From an uncultured Chromatiaceae bacterium (GTDB lineage: Bacteria > Pseudomonadota > Gammaproteobacteria > Enterobacterales > Alteromonadaceae), in the NCBI GenBank assembly GCA_946481195.1, contig CAMLNG010000033.1, forward strand, positions 1-15,211: DNA of 15,211 nt, read 5' to 3'. A model generated the notes under the pieces. The model was not told the DNA's origin. It worked only from the letters and a program-made list of their open reading frames with translations, and did no database searches. The position numbers and the translations under genes were made by a program. Of the stretch, positions 1-9,153 are shown one piece after another (position 1 is the stretch's first letter; every line of letters begins with the position of its first letter).

Positions 1-596
1 CCATTGTGTTGCCATATTTGCCGCCACTTCGCAACAAACCAGATACCTATATCGATGGTTACGACCACATGCGCGCCGAAGGCGGGCAATTTCCACAAAA
101 ATCGGTGTTGGGCCGGGCCTTAGCGCATGGTCTGCACCGGGCAAGTCAAGCCAGTGGCGTAAAAGCCACTGTGCGCGAAGGCGTTGAAGCTGTTATCGAT
201 ATGTTGTTTGGCGTATTGCCGGTCATTATGGCAGTTGGGACCACGGCGTTGATTGTCGCTGAATACACCTCTGTATTTAGCCTGCTTGGCGCGCCTTTTG
301 TACCGCTGCTGGAGTTACTACAAATCCCTTATGCAGAACAGGCATCCAAATCTGTAATGGTTGGTTTTGCTGATATGTTTGTGCCGTCCATTCTTGTCAG
401 CGAAGTGCCGAGCGAAATGACACGTTTTGTCATTGCGGCGTTATCGGTGACGCAGCTGATTTATATGTCAGAAGTTGGAGCTTTATTACTGGGGAGTAAA
501 ATTCCGGTCACTTTGTGGGACCTGTTTTTTCTGTTTATTTTGCGCACCTTAATCACTTTACCGGTGATTGCCGGCATGGCGCACTGGTTGTTTTAA
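1..596 (+). CDS. YjiH-family membrane protein with nucleoside-recognition (GATE) domain, 3' part
   Basis: Only the C-terminal 197 or so residues are visible. The reading frame is open through the left edge (an in-frame ATT codon precedes the GTG at base 6), so the true start lies outside the window. The visible part has a short hydrophilic stretch, then several hydrophobic segments: around the VLPVIMAVGTTALIVA stretch, the SVFSLLGAPFVPLLELL stretch, a segment with SVTQLIYMSEVGALLLGS, and a final FFLFILRTLITLPVIAGM helix. The GVLPVIMAVGT and YMSEVGALLL signatures resemble the nucleoside-recognition/GATE domain of E. coli YjiH and relatives. That family is of inner-membrane proteins thought to move small molecules; the substrate is not established. 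The gene ends at TAA just before a strong hairpin terminator and faces the YceI gene. The family call is by recognition, not by search. Confidence 0.75.
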   Translation, partial: IVLPYLPPLRNKPDTYIDGYDHMRAEGGQFPQKSVLGRALAHGLHRASQASGVKATVREGVEAVIDMLFGVLPVIMAVGTTALIVAEYTSVFSLLGAPFVPLLELLQIPYAEQASKSVMVGFADMFVPSILVSEVPSEMTRFVIAALSVTQLIYMSEVGALLLGSKIPVTLWDLFFLFILRTLITLPVIAGMAHWLF

Positions 597-604
597 CGGG
601 TTCA

Positions 605-634
605 AAAGAAAAGGGAGCACAGGCTCCCTTTTTT
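605..634. terminator. Bidirectional rho-independent terminator between convergent genes
   Basis: An 8-bp perfect stem, AAGGGAGC (611-618) with GCTCCCTT (623-630), closes on the loop ACAG. It continues into T's on the + strand (629-634). On the - strand the A-rich stretch at 604-612 gives a U-rich tail. It lies 15 bases after the YjiH-type gene and 38 bases after the YceI gene end on the other strand, so it can serve both. Confidence 0.85.
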
Positions 635-671
635 CATTGCTTGGTTTGACGTCCGCCGTTAGTGAGCGCTA

Positions 672-1238
672 TTAACGGCTGAACTGAACATCAAAGCTGA
701 CCGGTACTACCAGCTCAATCCGGTTTAACTTGGCGATTTCCTGTAGTTTTTTCACGCCGCCATCGAGTTTAAAGTCGGTAGCTTTTACCAGCACAGGTGC
801 TTTGGTGAAAGCCAGTACTCTGTTGTCAGCGAGTTTCACCACGTTTAAGTCAACGGTTACTTTCTGCGTTTGGTCTAACAGGGTCAGGCTCAGTTCTACT
901 TTTTCCTGATGTGTTGCGCCGGTTTTAAGTGCGGTGATCTTGGCGGTATCCAATGTTCCGGCCGCCTTAATCACCGGAAACTGTTTGGCGTTAAACAGAT
1001 GTTCCAGCATCCGTTCATTGCGGATAGGAATCATAGTATCCAGGCTTTGCACCGGGATCTCGACACTAAACTGGCCATTATCGGCCCATTGTCCCTGTAA
1101 TTGTTTAAAACTATGAGTTTCAGCCACCAAATCATTTTTCACAGTGACAAAACGTAGTGACGACTGCTGAGCGTCCAGTTGCCAGGCGGCCTGTGCAGAA
1201 CCGGCGGCGAGGGCAAATGCGAGCATCAATTTTTTCAT
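672..1238 (-). CDS. YceI-family periplasmic protein
   Basis: This is a 188-residue protein, close to the 191 of E. coli YceI. It begins with a clear Sec signal peptide: KK, a hydrophobic LMLAFALAAGSA core and an AQA cleavage box, giving mature protein from about residue 18. The mature part starts with WQLDAQQSSLRFVTVKND, the usual first strand of the family. It goes on through IRNERMLEHLFNAKQFP (about residues 72-88), which matches the conserved R(N/D)xMLxxxLFxxxxFP region. The family forms a lipocalin-like beta barrel that binds long polyisoprenoid or amphipathic lipids in the periplasm; its physiological role is poorly defined. The gene is monocistronic, with its own leader upstream and a bidirectional terminator downstream. 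The ATG is preceded by GGAG about 8 bases away. No neighbouring cytochrome b561 gene, a frequent partner, is present. Confidence 0.9.
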   Translation of the reverse strand: MKKLMLAFALAAGSAQAAWQLDAQQSSLRFVTVKNDLVAETHSFKQLQGQWADNGQFSVEIPVQSLDTMIPIRNERMLEHLFNAKQFPVIKAAGTLDTAKITALKTGATHQEKVELSLTLLDQTQKVTVDLNVVKLADNRVLAFTKAPVLVKATDFKLDGGVKKLQEIAKLNRIELVVPVSFDVQFSR

Positions 1239-1297
1239 GACAAACTCCGGTCAAATATAAGGGGGGATTAAGGTTAGTGTGTCGTGTTTCGCCATGC

Positions 1298-1326
1298 AGC
1301 ATACTTGACTGACAAAACAGGTCCAA
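1298..1326 (-). promoter_or_regulatory. Candidate sigma-70 promoter for the YceI gene
   Basis: Read on the - strand, TTGGAC (1326-1321) and TATGCT (1303-1298) are separated by exactly 17 bases, about 60 bases upstream of the YceI start. Matches to TTGACA and TATAAT are 3/6 and 4/6, so this is a weak candidate, supported mainly by spacing and position. Confidence 0.3.
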
Positions 1327-1402
1327 GTGTTTTTATGGGGCAGGACTGTGCATTCATCGAAATGTGTAAAAGCCGTACCTCATAAAACAAATGCCGAACA
1401 AA

Positions 1403-1426
1403 AAAGCCCCGTAACAACGGGGCTTT
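1403..1426 (-). terminator. Rho-independent terminator of rlmI
   Basis: AAAGCCCC (1403-1410) pairs with GGGGCTTT (1419-1426) around an 8-base loop. On the - strand the stem is followed by a run of T's (complement of the A's at 1400-1405). It sits 17 bases past the rlmI stop codon, between rlmI and the YceI promoter region, and insulates the two co-directional genes. Confidence 0.85.
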
Positions 1427-1442
1427 ATCTTGTTTGACGCTA

Positions 1443-2633
1443 TCAGCGGATCAGGCAAACCCAGCCTTTCAGGTAATGGCCTTCCGGGTAAAAGCTGGCG
1501 ATCGGGTGGTCTTTGGCCTGACTTAGCTTCTCGATAAACAAACAGTCCCGGCCGGCATCCAGCGCTGCATCGGCAACGATTTTCTGAAACAGGCTATCTT
1601 CCATCAGGCCCGAACAGGAAAATGTCAGCAGCCAGCCGCCTTTTTTCACAATTTGCATCGCTACGCGGTTAATGTCTTTATAACCACGGCAGGCGCCCAT
1701 CAATTGGGCTTTGCTTTCGGCGAATTTCGGCGGGTCGAGGATCACCATGTCGAACTCACGACCTTGTTCTTTATATTGGCGTAGCAGCTTAAAGACGTCA
1801 GCTTTTGTAAAATCCAGCTGACTGAGGTCTAACTGATTCAATTCCGCGTTGCGCTTTGCGGTTTCAAGTGCAAGCTCAGACATATCTGCATTGACGACAT
1901 GGCTGGCACCACCGGCTAATGCGGCGACCGCAAAAGTGCCGGTATAACTAAAGCAATTTAATACAGTTTTATCTTTGGCGTAACGCGCGGCGGCGGCCCG
2001 GCTGTCGCGTTGGTCAAGATAAAAACCGGTTTTGTGGCCATTCACCACATCAACCAGAATTTTCATGCCGTGCTCTAGAATCACCACTTCACCGCTGTCA
2101 CGCGGTGCGTGCAACCAGCCTGTAACCGGGGCCAAGCCTTCTTTTTTACGCACATCGACATCAGAGCGCTCGTAAATACTGCAGTAGGGGAATACATGAC
2201 GCAGCGCCGCAACGATATGGGCGCGCTGATAATCCGCGCCGGCGCTTAATAACTGTACGACCAAAATATCGTGGTAAAGGTCAACTGTAACTCCCGGCAG
2301 ACCATCGGACTCGGCCGCCACTACCCGAATACCGTTGGTGTCGTTGAGGTCAAATAATTGTTGGCGTACTTGCCAGGCCGCGCTGATACGGCGTAAAAAG
2401 AATGCAGCGTCTATCGCTTCATGTTCATCAAAAGACCAGACCCGAACCCGGATTTGTGAATCTGGCGAATAGGCGCCGCTGGCGATAAAACTGCCGTCGT
2501 GGCTTCGGATCTCAACAGTCTCACCACAATTGGCTTTGCCTTTGACTTGTTTCACCGCTTTGGAAAACACCCAGGGATGGCGGCGTTTTAATGATTTTTC
2601 CCGATCGGCTTGTAAAATGATGCTGGCGGCCAT
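1443..2633 (-). CDS. rlmI: 23S rRNA (cytosine-C5)-methyltransferase RlmI
   Basis: At 396 residues it has the length of E. coli RlmI (YccW), which methylates C1962 of 23S rRNA using S-adenosylmethionine. Residues 1 to about 80 form a PUA RNA-binding domain ([15 protein letters not shown] then [19 protein letters not shown]). A central linker domain follows, then the Rossmann-like methyltransferase. SAM motif I is [10 protein letters not shown] at 225-234, with an acidic residue (D250) at the end of the next strand. The DPPKF motif is at 300-304, and FSCSGLM (338-344) carries the expected catalytic cysteine, C340. The protein ends in GWVCLIR. The ATG has only a weak Shine-Dalgarno (GGAA about 9 bases upstream). 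The gene is divergent from the quinone oxidoreductase, with 161 bases between the starts, and ends in its own terminator. Nothing appears missing or degraded. Confidence 0.93.
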   Translation of the reverse strand: MAASIILQADREKSLKRRHPWVFSKAVKQVKGKANCGETVEIRSHDGSFIASGAYSPDSQIRVRVWSFDEHEAIDAAFFLRRISAAWQVRQQLFDLNDTNGIRVVAAESDGLPGVTVDLYHDILVVQLLSAGADYQRAHIVAALRHVFPYCSIYERSDVDVRKKEGLAPVTGWLHAPRDSGEVVILEHGMKILVDVVNGHKTGFYLDQRDSRAAAARYAKDKTVLNCFSYTGTFAVAALAGGASHVVNADMSELALETAKRNAELNQLDLSQLDFTKADVFKLLRQYKEQGREFDMVILDPPKFAESKAQLMGACRGYKDINRVAMQIVKKGGWLLTFSCSGLMEDSLFQKIVADAALDAGRDCLFIEKLSQAKDHPIASFYPEGHYLKGWVCLIR

Positions 2634-2794
2634 AAGAAGTTCCGAGTCTGATAATCTGCTGTGGTCAGTCGCCTGACGAAAAGCGGCCTGTGTCCTGAAA
2701 AGGGCGCCATTTTAGTCCGGCCGCAGCAAAAGCTAAAGTAAAACTGCAATTTGCGCCGGTGGCTGCAGCAAATACTACCTGGAAGGATATTCTT

Positions 2795-3796
2795 ATGCCG
2801 ACTTTCACAGCTTTACCGACCTCGATGCAGGCGATTGATGTGACATCCACACAGCAACTGCAATTTGTCACTTTACCGCTGCCTGAGATTAGCGAGACTG
2901 AGGTTTTAATCAAAGTAAGCGCAGCCGGAGTGAACCGGGCAGATTTGGCACAGCGGGCGGGCTATTATCCGCCACCACCGGGGGAGAGCCCGATTTTGGG
3001 GCTTGAAGTGGCCGGTACTGTGGTGGCCTGTGGTGATGCTGTTGGTGCGGACTGGCTCGGGGCTGAAGTTTTTGGTCTGGTGCCGGGCGGCGGTTATGCT
3101 GAATATGTAAAAATGCCTGCCAGTCATCTATTGCGCCGTCCGGCTGGCATGTCAGTTGAGAGTGCTGCGGGCTGCGCCGAAGTGTTTCTGACTGCTTATC
3201 AGGCGATGTTTGTACTGGGTGAACTCAAAGCAGGTCAAGCGGTGTTATTGCACGCTGGTGCCAGTGGCGTTGGTACTGCGGCTATCCAACTGGCAAAAAC
3301 CGCCGGTGCTCTGGTTGCTGTCACGGCTGGATCTGATGAAAAAACGGCGGCCTGCCTCAAGCTTGGTGCTGATGTTGCCGTCAATTACAAAACAGCGGAT
3401 TTTGCTGTTGTGCTCAAAGGAGGCGTGCCGCAAGGCTTTCAGGTGATTGTCGACCCGGTTGCAGCAGATTATTTACCAAAAAACTTACAAATATTGGGGT
3501 TGGATGGCCGTATCGTCGTTTTGGCGATGTTAGGCGGCAGGACAGTGCCGGCCTTTGATTTAACGCTGATGTTCAAAAAACGTGGGCAGCTATTATGTTC
3601 AACTTTACGTAACCGCAGCGATGCCTACAAAACAGAGTTAGTCAGCCGGTTTTTAACGCAATTTGGCAGCGCGTTAGAAACCGGCAGTATTCAACCTGTG
3701 ATTGCAAAAACTCTGCCCTGGCAACAAGCGGATGCAGCCCACCAGTTACTGGCCAGTAATCAGCTGGTGGGCAAAGTGGTGTTAACCTTAGGTTAG
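2795..3796 (+). CDS. NAD(P)H-quinone oxidoreductase, PIG3/zinc-free MDR family
   Basis: The 333-residue protein belongs to the medium-chain dehydrogenase/reductase superfamily, quinone-reductase branch. An N-terminal GroES-like domain covers about residues 1-125, with VNRADLAQRAGYYPPPPGES (46-65), a signature of the TP53I3/PIG3 subgroup, followed by ILGLEVAG. The NADPH-binding motif HAGASGVGTA is at 153-162. There is no catalytic-zinc cysteine pair, as expected for quinone reductases. It probably reduces quinones or alpha,beta-unsaturated carbonyls in the cytosol; the substrate is inferred. I start at the ATG at 2795 because GGAAGGA (2781-2787) lies 7 bases before it. The GTG at 2759 would add 12 residues unlike the family. 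Its stop overlaps the convergent MFS gene by 4 bases, and a large palindrome lies in its last 20 codons. Confidence 0.88.
   Translation: MPTFTALPTSMQAIDVTSTQQLQFVTLPLPEISETEVLIKVSAAGVNRADLAQRAGYYPPPPGESPILGLEVAGTVVACGDAVGADWLGAEVFGLVPGGGYAEYVKMPASHLLRRPAGMSVESAAGCAEVFLTAYQAMFVLGELKAGQAVLLHAGASGVGTAAIQLAKTAGALVAVTAGSDEKTAACLKLGADVAVNYKTADFAVVLKGGVPQGFQVIVDPVAADYLPKNLQILGLDGRIVVLAMLGGRTVPAFDLTLMFKKRGQLLCSTLRNRSDAYKTELVSRFLTQFGSALETGSIQPVIAKTLPWQQADAAHQLLASNQLVGKVVLTLG
3737..3772. repeat. Large interrupted inverted repeat inside the end of the oxidoreductase gene
   Basis: GCCCACCAG (3737-3745) is exactly complementary to CTGGTGGGC (3764-3772). Between them is a perfect 14-base palindrome, TTACTGGCCAGTAA (3746-3759). 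Only four bases (TCAG, 3760-3763) are left as a bulge. The full structure would hold up to 16 base pairs. It encodes ordinary residues of the reductase (AHQLLASNQLVG), and no T tract follows on either strand, so it is not a standard intrinsic terminator. Confidence 0.8.
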
Positions 3797-5157
3797 TCTG
3801 CGGGCTTCGCCTGACTGTCGGGATTTGCCGCGGTCTCGGCGGTAGTCAAGTCCAGTTCAAATTGCGCTGGATCAGCAGTCTCCGGCGCACTGTAACGTTC
3901 GGCTTTCATCTGTTGGTCAACTGTCTGCTGGTCGACCCGCGGGTCCAGCGCAGCTGCAAGCGGAGAGCCCACTAAGTCACCAGCAGCCATCATATAGTCT
4001 TTTGGCGCAATTTTTTCCTGTTGTTTTTGCTGGTAGTTCACCTGATGAAGCCGGACAAACAACAATGCCGCTATCACGGCCATAAAGGCATACAACATCT
4101 GACTGCCACCAATTTGCATAAAAGCCGACGCCAGCAAAGGCCCGATGCTGGCACCTAAACCAAAGGTCAGCAAAATAGTGGCAGAGAGCGCAACCCGTTC
4201 ATGTTGCTCGATATTCTGGTTCGCCAGCGCAGCACCCAGCGGATACAAAGTAAATGCAAAAACGCCAAACACAAAAGTAAAGCCCAGCTGCACCAGACCA
4301 CTAAGGGGTAACACCGCCATCGCCAGCACTAAGAGCCCCAGAATCACGCTATTGGTGCGGATGAGCCGGCTGCGCCGCACCCGGTCTGATAATTTGCCCA
4401 TCGGCCACTGCGCCAGTAATCCGGCCATGACCGTCGTGGCCATGTAAGCGGCGACTTGTTCAGTGTTCATCCCCTGACTGGCAGCAAAAGCCGGCGCCAG
4501 ACCATAAAACGAGCCGACAATAACCCCAGCCATCGCGATTGTCGTCAGCGACTGCGGTACTTTTTGCCAGAACACTTTAATTTGTAAGGGGGCCGGCTTC
4601 AGCGGCTGCGGGTGAATTCGTCGGGTCAGTGCCAGCGGCACAATACAAAGCGCAAAACACATCGCTACCAGCAACAGCGGTTTGATGGTGAGCTCCGGGT
4701 TTAAACTCATCGCGCCCTGGCCCAGTACCAGGCCAAGATAGGACACTATCATGTAGCTTGCGAAAATAGTGCCGCGGTTTTTACTGTCGGCCTGCTCATT
4801 GAGCCAGCTTTCCAGCACCATGTACTGACACATCATGCACATGCCAACGATGAGCCGCAGTATCAACCAAACCTCAAGCTGTTCGATCATGGCGTGCCCG
4901 AGCGCAGATGCGGTCACGACGCCGGCGCTGGCAACAAAAGCACGGATATGGCCGGCACGGGCGATGAGCTTGTGGCCGATTTTGGAACCAAGCACCAGCC
5001 CGAGGTAATACGCCGACATCATGGCGCCGATCCAGACCTTGGCCACCTCCATCGACGCCAGCTTCAGGCCTAAATAAGTAGTCAGTAAACCCGCTGCTAA
5101 TACCATCAGCAAGGTTGCGCTATATAACGAAGAAAACGAGCGGATAGTCGCCGCCAT
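3793..5157 (-). CDS. MFS transporter, YcaD-like, with hydrophilic C-terminal tail
   Basis: A 454-residue inner-membrane carrier of the major facilitator superfamily. The first helix (SATLLMVLAAGLLTTYLGLKL) and second helix with the YYLGLVLGSKIGHKLIARAGHIR loop match the YcaD-type MFS subgroup. YESWL-like VLESWLNEQADSKNRG occurs around residues 115-130, and a second half begins near SLTTIAMAGVIVGSFYGLAPA. About twelve hydrophobic segments are visible. From about residue 370 the last 85 residues are hydrophilic and rich in Q, A, D and E, which is longer than YcaD (382 residues). The substrate is unknown. The start is supported by AAGGATGA shortly before the ATG. The gene follows metG on the same strand, but metG's terminator lies in between. 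I see no convincing promoter in the remaining 58 bases. Its 3' end overlaps the convergent reductase. Confidence 0.85.
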   Translation of the reverse strand: MAATIRSFSSLYSATLLMVLAAGLLTTYLGLKLASMEVAKVWIGAMMSAYYLGLVLGSKIGHKLIARAGHIRAFVASAGVVTASALGHAMIEQLEVWLILRLIVGMCMMCQYMVLESWLNEQADSKNRGTIFASYMIVSYLGLVLGQGAMSLNPELTIKPLLLVAMCFALCIVPLALTRRIHPQPLKPAPLQIKVFWQKVPQSLTTIAMAGVIVGSFYGLAPAFAASQGMNTEQVAAYMATTVMAGLLAQWPMGKLSDRVRRSRLIRTNSVILGLLVLAMAVLPLSGLVQLGFTFVFGVFAFTLYPLGAALANQNIEQHERVALSATILLTFGLGASIGPLLASAFMQIGGSQMLYAFMAVIAALLFVRLHQVNYQQKQQEKIAPKDYMMAAGDLVGSPLAAALDPRVDQQTVDQQMKAERYSAPETADPAQFELDLTTAETAANPDSQAKPAD

Positions 5158-5215
5158 GCTTCATCCTTTTTGCGATTTTGCGGCACTACACCCGCTGGGG
5201 TCAGGCCGTAATAAC

Positions 5216-5240
5216 AAAACCGCAGCGAGGCTGCGGTTTT
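5216..5240 (-). terminator. Rho-independent terminator of metG
   Basis: AAAACCGCAG (5216-5225) pairs with CTGCGGTTTT (5231-5240), extended by C5226-G5230 to 11 bp around the loop GAG. On the - strand the stem ends in TTTT followed by GTTATT. It starts 7 bases after the metG stop codon and separates metG from the downstream MFS gene. Confidence 0.88.
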
Positions 5241-5247
5241 GGCTGGA

Positions 5248-7293
5248 TTATTTGACCCGCATACCCGGTGTGGCACCGTCATCCGGGCTTAGCAGGAAAA
5301 TCTCGCTGCCGCCTGGCCCTGCGGCCATCACCATGCCTTCTGACATGCCAAATTTCATTTTGCGCGGCGCCAGGTTCGCCACCATCACCGTCAGACGGCC
5401 GACTAATTGTTCTGGCTGGTATGCGGCTTTGATGCCGGCGAACACCTGACGTTGTTCGTTGCCCAGATCAAGCTGCAGCCGCAGTAACTTGTCCGCGCCT
5501 TCAACATGTTCAGCACTGACAATTTTCGCGATGCGTAAATCCAGTTTGGCAAAATCATCGATGTTAATAGTCGGGGCTATAGCTTCGATATCTGCTGCAA
5601 CAGGTGCGTTTTGCACTGCCGGTGCCTGATTTGCCGCAGTGGCAGCCACCTGCAAATTGTCTTTTGAAGCATCAACCATTGCCTGCACTTTGACCGGGTC
5701 GACCCGTTGCATCAGGGCTTTAAACGGATTGACCGCATGATTCAGTAATGGCTGCTGGTAGTTGTCCCAACGCAGTTCGCTGTTTAAGAATGCTTCGACT
5801 TCGCGCGCCATATTCGGCAGCACTGGTTTTAAATAATGCATCAGCACACGGAACAGGTTAATACCCATAGAGCAGACTTCATGCGTTTCCTGCTGTTTGC
5901 TGTCATCTTTGGCTGAAACCCAGGGGGCTTTGGCGTCGATATATTGGTTGGCTTTGTCAGCCAGCGCCATGATGTCCCGAATGGCGCGGGCGTAATCGCG
6001 TTCTTCAAACGAAGCGGCAATACTGTCGCCCTGTGCAATAAATTCAGCAAAAAGCTCTGGCTCGGCCAGATTAGACGACAAAGTACCATTGAATTTTTTG
6101 CTAATAAAACTGGCGCAGCGGCTGGCGATATTGACCACTTTACCGACCAAATCGGCATTCACTTTCTGTGCAAAATCATCCAGGTTCAAATCCAGATCAA
6201 CAATGCCTGAAGTCAGTTTTGACGCGAAATAATAACGCAGATACTCCGGGTTTAAATGCTCCAGGTAAGTCCGGGCTTTGATAAAAGTGCCGCGCGATTT
6301 CGACATTTTAGCGCCGTTGACTGTAACAAAACCGTGGGCAAATACGCTGGTTGGCTTGCGATAGCCGGCGCCGTGCAGCATTGCCGGCCAGAACAGACTG
6401 TGGAAGTAGATAATATCTTTGCCGATGAAGTGATAGACCTCAGCATCGGAATCTAACTGCCAGAACTGATTAAAATCGATGCCGGTTTTGTCGCAATAAT
6501 TTTTGAAACTCGCGAGATAACCAATAGGCGCATCCAACCAGACATAAAAGAATTTGCCAGGCGCGCCCGGAATTTCAAAGCCAAAGTAGGGCGCGTCACG
6601 GCTGATGTCCCATTGCTGCAGGCCGTCTTTAAACCATTCTTGTAGTTTATTGGCCATTTCGCTTTGCAGTGCGCCACCACGGGTCCAGTCCTGCAGCATT
6701 TGTTCAAAGGCCGGCAAGTCAAAGAAATAGTGTTCAGAATCTTTCAGCACCGGTGTGGCACCTGATACCACAGATTTCGGGTTCTTCAGTTCGGTTGGGC
6801 TGTAAGTCGCGCCACAAACGTCACAGCTGTCACCGTTTTGATCCAAAGCGCCACATTTCGGGCAATCACCTTTGACAAAACGGTCCGGTAAAAACATTTG
6901 TTTTTCCGGGTCAAACAGCTGGCTGATGGAACGACGTTTGATGTAGCCACCGGCGTCGAGTTTGGTATAAATCTCGCTGGCAAAGGCCTGGTTTTCCGGG
7001 CTATGCGTGCTGTGGTAGTTGTCAAAGCCAATCAGGAACTCGGCAAAATCAGCCTGATGCTCTACTGCGGTTTGGGCAATCATTTGCTCCGGCGTCAGGC
7101 CAAGCTGCTGTGCTTTGAGCATGATCGGTGTGCCGTGCGCGTCATCTGCGCAGACGTAATAACACTGGTGTCCGCGCGCTTTTTGGAAACGTGACCAGAT
7201 GTCGGTCTGAATGTATTCAAGCAGATGGCCTAAATGAATGGGGCCGTTGGCATAAGGTAAGGCACTGGTGATTAGGATTTTACGTGTCGTCAT
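5248..7293 (-). CDS. metG: Methionyl-tRNA synthetase
   Basis: 681 residues from the chosen start (E. coli MetG is 677). It charges tRNA-Met with methionine in the cytosol. The class I signature HLGH is at residues 20-23 ([18 protein letters not shown]), and the KMSKS loop is at 329-333. A zinc knuckle of two CxxC pairs (C144/C147 and C157/C160) sits in the connective domain. The helical anticodon-binding domain follows. An Ala/Pro-rich linker then leads to a C-terminal EMAP-II/Trbp111-like tRNA-binding domain (about the last 105 residues, from [11 protein letters not shown]), which makes the enzyme a dimer in this family. I use the ATG at 7293 ([17 protein letters not shown]). A TTG at 7329 in frame would add 12 residues with no family support. 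It is divergent from apbC, as in E. coli. Confidence 0.96.
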   Translation of the reverse strand: MTTRKILITSALPYANGPIHLGHLLEYIQTDIWSRFQKARGHQCYYVCADDAHGTPIMLKAQQLGLTPEQMIAQTAVEHQADFAEFLIGFDNYHSTHSPENQAFASEIYTKLDAGGYIKRRSISQLFDPEKQMFLPDRFVKGDCPKCGALDQNGDSCDVCGATYSPTELKNPKSVVSGATPVLKDSEHYFFDLPAFEQMLQDWTRGGALQSEMANKLQEWFKDGLQQWDISRDAPYFGFEIPGAPGKFFYVWLDAPIGYLASFKNYCDKTGIDFNQFWQLDSDAEVYHFIGKDIIYFHSLFWPAMLHGAGYRKPTSVFAHGFVTVNGAKMSKSRGTFIKARTYLEHLNPEYLRYYFASKLTSGIVDLDLNLDDFAQKVNADLVGKVVNIASRCASFISKKFNGTLSSNLAEPELFAEFIAQGDSIAASFEERDYARAIRDIMALADKANQYIDAKAPWVSAKDDSKQQETHEVCSMGINLFRVLMHYLKPVLPNMAREVEAFLNSELRWDNYQQPLLNHAVNPFKALMQRVDPVKVQAMVDASKDNLQVAATAANQAPAVQNAPVAADIEAIAPTINIDDFAKLDLRIAKIVSAEHVEGADKLLRLQLDLGNEQRQVFAGIKAAYQPEQLVGRLTVMVANLAPRKMKFGMSEGMVMAAGPGGSEIFLLSPDDGATPGMRVK

Positions 7294-7451
7294 GAACCGG
7301 CTCTGTATCGATGAATGCAATAAAAACAATATGCAACATGATACAATAGCCAGCTACAAAGCGCGACAGCGGCGCAATAACTGCAGACTTAAAGTCTCGG
7401 CCGCACCAAGGCTCCGCCCCCTGGCTTCCGTGTATTTTGCAAGGATTAGTT

Positions 7452-8528
7452 ATGTTTTCATTCTGGAAAAAAAAAGCCGATTCTCCTTCCGCTGAAACCT
7501 GGCCTGAGCCGCTGCGGCAATTGCTTGCAATGCCATGTCATGATGCCATGCCGTTACCGCTCAGCGAAATCGCAGATATCCGCCTTGAGCGCGATACTTT
7601 GTCTGTGACGCTGCCATTCCCGGCCTTATGGTTACAGGACTGGTTAACCAGTCAGTGCAAAAACCTCGGACTTGCTTATTTAGTCCGGGTGGATTGGCAG
7701 CAAGATCTGCCTTTTGCTTTTGGTAAAGTGCGGCAAATTATTCTGGTGGCTTCCGGCAAAGGTGGCGTCGGAAAATCAACCACCGCAGTTAATCTTGCCG
7801 TCGCACTGGCGCAACAAGGCGCGAAAGTGGGTCTGCTGGATGCGGACATTTACGGTCCTTCCATTCCGCTGATGCTCGGCGAAGCGCAAAGCCGGGCTAC
7901 TTCGCCGGATGAAAAACATCTGAATCCGCTACAAAAACACGGCATTGTGCTGCAATCAATTGGCTTTTTGGTTGACCCGGAAAATGCCACTGTCTGGCGC
8001 GGCCCGATGGCGAGTCAGGCGTTGATGCAGCTGGTTAACGAAACTTTGTGGCCAGAGCTTGATTACCTTGTCGTTGACATGCCACCGGGTACCGGCGATA
8101 TCCAGCTGACCATGTCGCAAAAGTTGCCGGTGGCTGGCGCTGTGATTGTCACCACGCCGCAGGATGTAGCACTGGCGGATGCGAAAAAAGCCATTCAGAT
8201 GTTCCGCCAGGTTCATATTCCGTTGCTGGGCCTGGTAGAAAATATGAGTTTTTACCAGTGCCCGTCCTGTGGTCATCAGGATGACATTTTCGGCACTCAC
8301 GGCGGGTTGGAATTAGCGGGGCGTTATCAGGTTAGTGTGCTTGGGCAGTTACCGCTACAGGCGCAAATCCGCGAGGCCGGCGATAACGGAGCGCCGATAG
8401 CATTAGCAAAAGATAATCAAACAGCTGAAATCTATAGAAAAATAGCACAGCAGCTGATCTTCACTTTATACTGGCAAACCCGGCTCAGCCCGCAACAGGC
8501 AGTCGAAATTTTAATGACGGATGATTAA
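7452..8528 (+). CDS. apbC: Iron-sulfur cluster carrier protein ApbC/Mrp
   Basis: A 358-residue P-loop ATPase of the Mrp/NBP35 family, which binds and delivers Fe-S clusters to apoproteins (E. coli Mrp is 369). The first 90 or so residues are a small N-terminal domain. The deviant Walker [10 protein letters not shown] is at 102-110, followed by [16 protein letters not shown] and the [14 protein letters not shown] switch region. The cluster-binding CxxC pair is C270/C273 (CPSCGHQ), near IFGTHGG. The ATG at 7452 follows AAGGA at 7441-7445. A TTG at 7437 in the same frame is not needed. The gene is divergent from metG, with 158 bases between the starts, and precedes dcd with a one-base gap. A small inverted repeat (AGACTT-A-AAGTCT, 7385-7397) lies in the leader. 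Confidence 0.94.
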   Translation: MFSFWKKKADSPSAETWPEPLRQLLAMPCHDAMPLPLSEIADIRLERDTLSVTLPFPALWLQDWLTSQCKNLGLAYLVRVDWQQDLPFAFGKVRQIILVASGKGGVGKSTTAVNLAVALAQQGAKVGLLDADIYGPSIPLMLGEAQSRATSPDEKHLNPLQKHGIVLQSIGFLVDPENATVWRGPMASQALMQLVNETLWPELDYLVVDMPPGTGDIQLTMSQKLPVAGAVIVTTPQDVALADAKKAIQMFRQVHIPLLGLVENMSFYQCPSCGHQDDIFGTHGGLELAGRYQVSVLGQLPLQAQIREAGDNGAPIALAKDNQTAEIYRKIAQQLIFTLYWQTRLSPQQAVEILMTDD

Positions 8529-8529
8529 C

Positions 8530-9129
8530 ATGAGACTTTGTGATCGCGACATCGAACAATATCTGGCACAAGGCAGGATCAAAATTGAACCAAAACCTGC
8601 AGCAGACATGATCAGCGGCGTCAGCGTCGATATCCGGCTTGGCCATAAATTCCGTACTTTTCGTGCTTATGCAGCGCCTTTTATCGATTTGTCCGGCCCG
8701 CGGGAAGAAGTGCAGGCTGCGCTTGATTCTGTGATGAGTGATGAAATTGTATTGACCGACGACGAGGCCTTTTTCCTCCATCCCGGGGAGCTGGCACTGG
8801 CGATTACGCTGGAATCGGTCACTTTGCCGGCTGATATTGTCGGCTGGCTGGACGGGCGCTCGAGCCTCGCGCGGTTGGGGCTGATGGTGCATGTCACGGC
8901 ACACCGGATTGATCCGGGTTGGTCGGGCAATATTGTGCTGGAATTCTACAACAGTGGCCGTTTACCGCTGGCGCTTCGGCCCAACATGAAGATTGGCGCA
9001 CTGAATTTTGAATTGATGACCGGTGAAGCGGCGAGGCCTTACAACAAACGCGAAGACGCCAAGTATCGTCAGCAAAGCGGGGCTGTCGCCAGCCGGATTG
9101 GCCAGGATGATCCTGGTCAGCAAGGTTAA
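8530..9129 (+). CDS. dcd: dCTP deaminase
   Basis: A 199-residue enzyme (E. coli Dcd is 193) that deaminates dCTP to dUTP, the first step to dUMP and thymidylate in many gammaproteobacteria. Counting from the ATG at 8530, the active-site residues fall on the E. coli numbers: R110-S111, R115, A124 and the catalytic E138 in [13 protein letters not shown]. This is good evidence for that start over the in-frame ATG at 8521, which overlaps apbC. The N-terminal [21 protein letters not shown] and FIDLSGP segments are also characteristic. The last residues after SRIGQDD are a short lineage-specific tail. The start is one base after the apbC stop, so the two are almost certainly co-transcribed and translationally coupled. 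The udk gene, next to dcd in E. coli, is absent here. Confidence 0.96.
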   Translation: MRLCDRDIEQYLAQGRIKIEPKPAADMISGVSVDIRLGHKFRTFRAYAAPFIDLSGPREEVQAALDSVMSDEIVLTDDEAFFLHPGELALAITLESVTLPADIVGWLDGRSSLARLGLMVHVTAHRIDPGWSGNIVLEFYNSGRLPLALRPNMKIGALNFELMTGEAARPYNKREDAKYRQQSGAVASRIGQDDPGQQG

Positions 9130-9153
9130 TTCTGATGTCATTGGACCACTGAG

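Noticed and set aside
7294..7329. 12-residue N-terminal extension of MetG from a TTG
   Set aside because: [17 protein letters not shown] at 7293 matches the family start, and the TTG has no ribosome-binding site.
7313..7347. Possible sigma-70 promoters in the metG-apbC divergent region (TACAAT at 7342-7347)
   Set aside because: No acceptable -35 element lies at 16-18 bases for either direction, so no call was made although promoters must exist here.
7385..7397. Small inverted repeat in the apbC leader as an operator
   Set aside because: A 6-base arm palindrome is common by chance, and no promoter elements align convincingly with it; it is mentioned only in the apbC entry.
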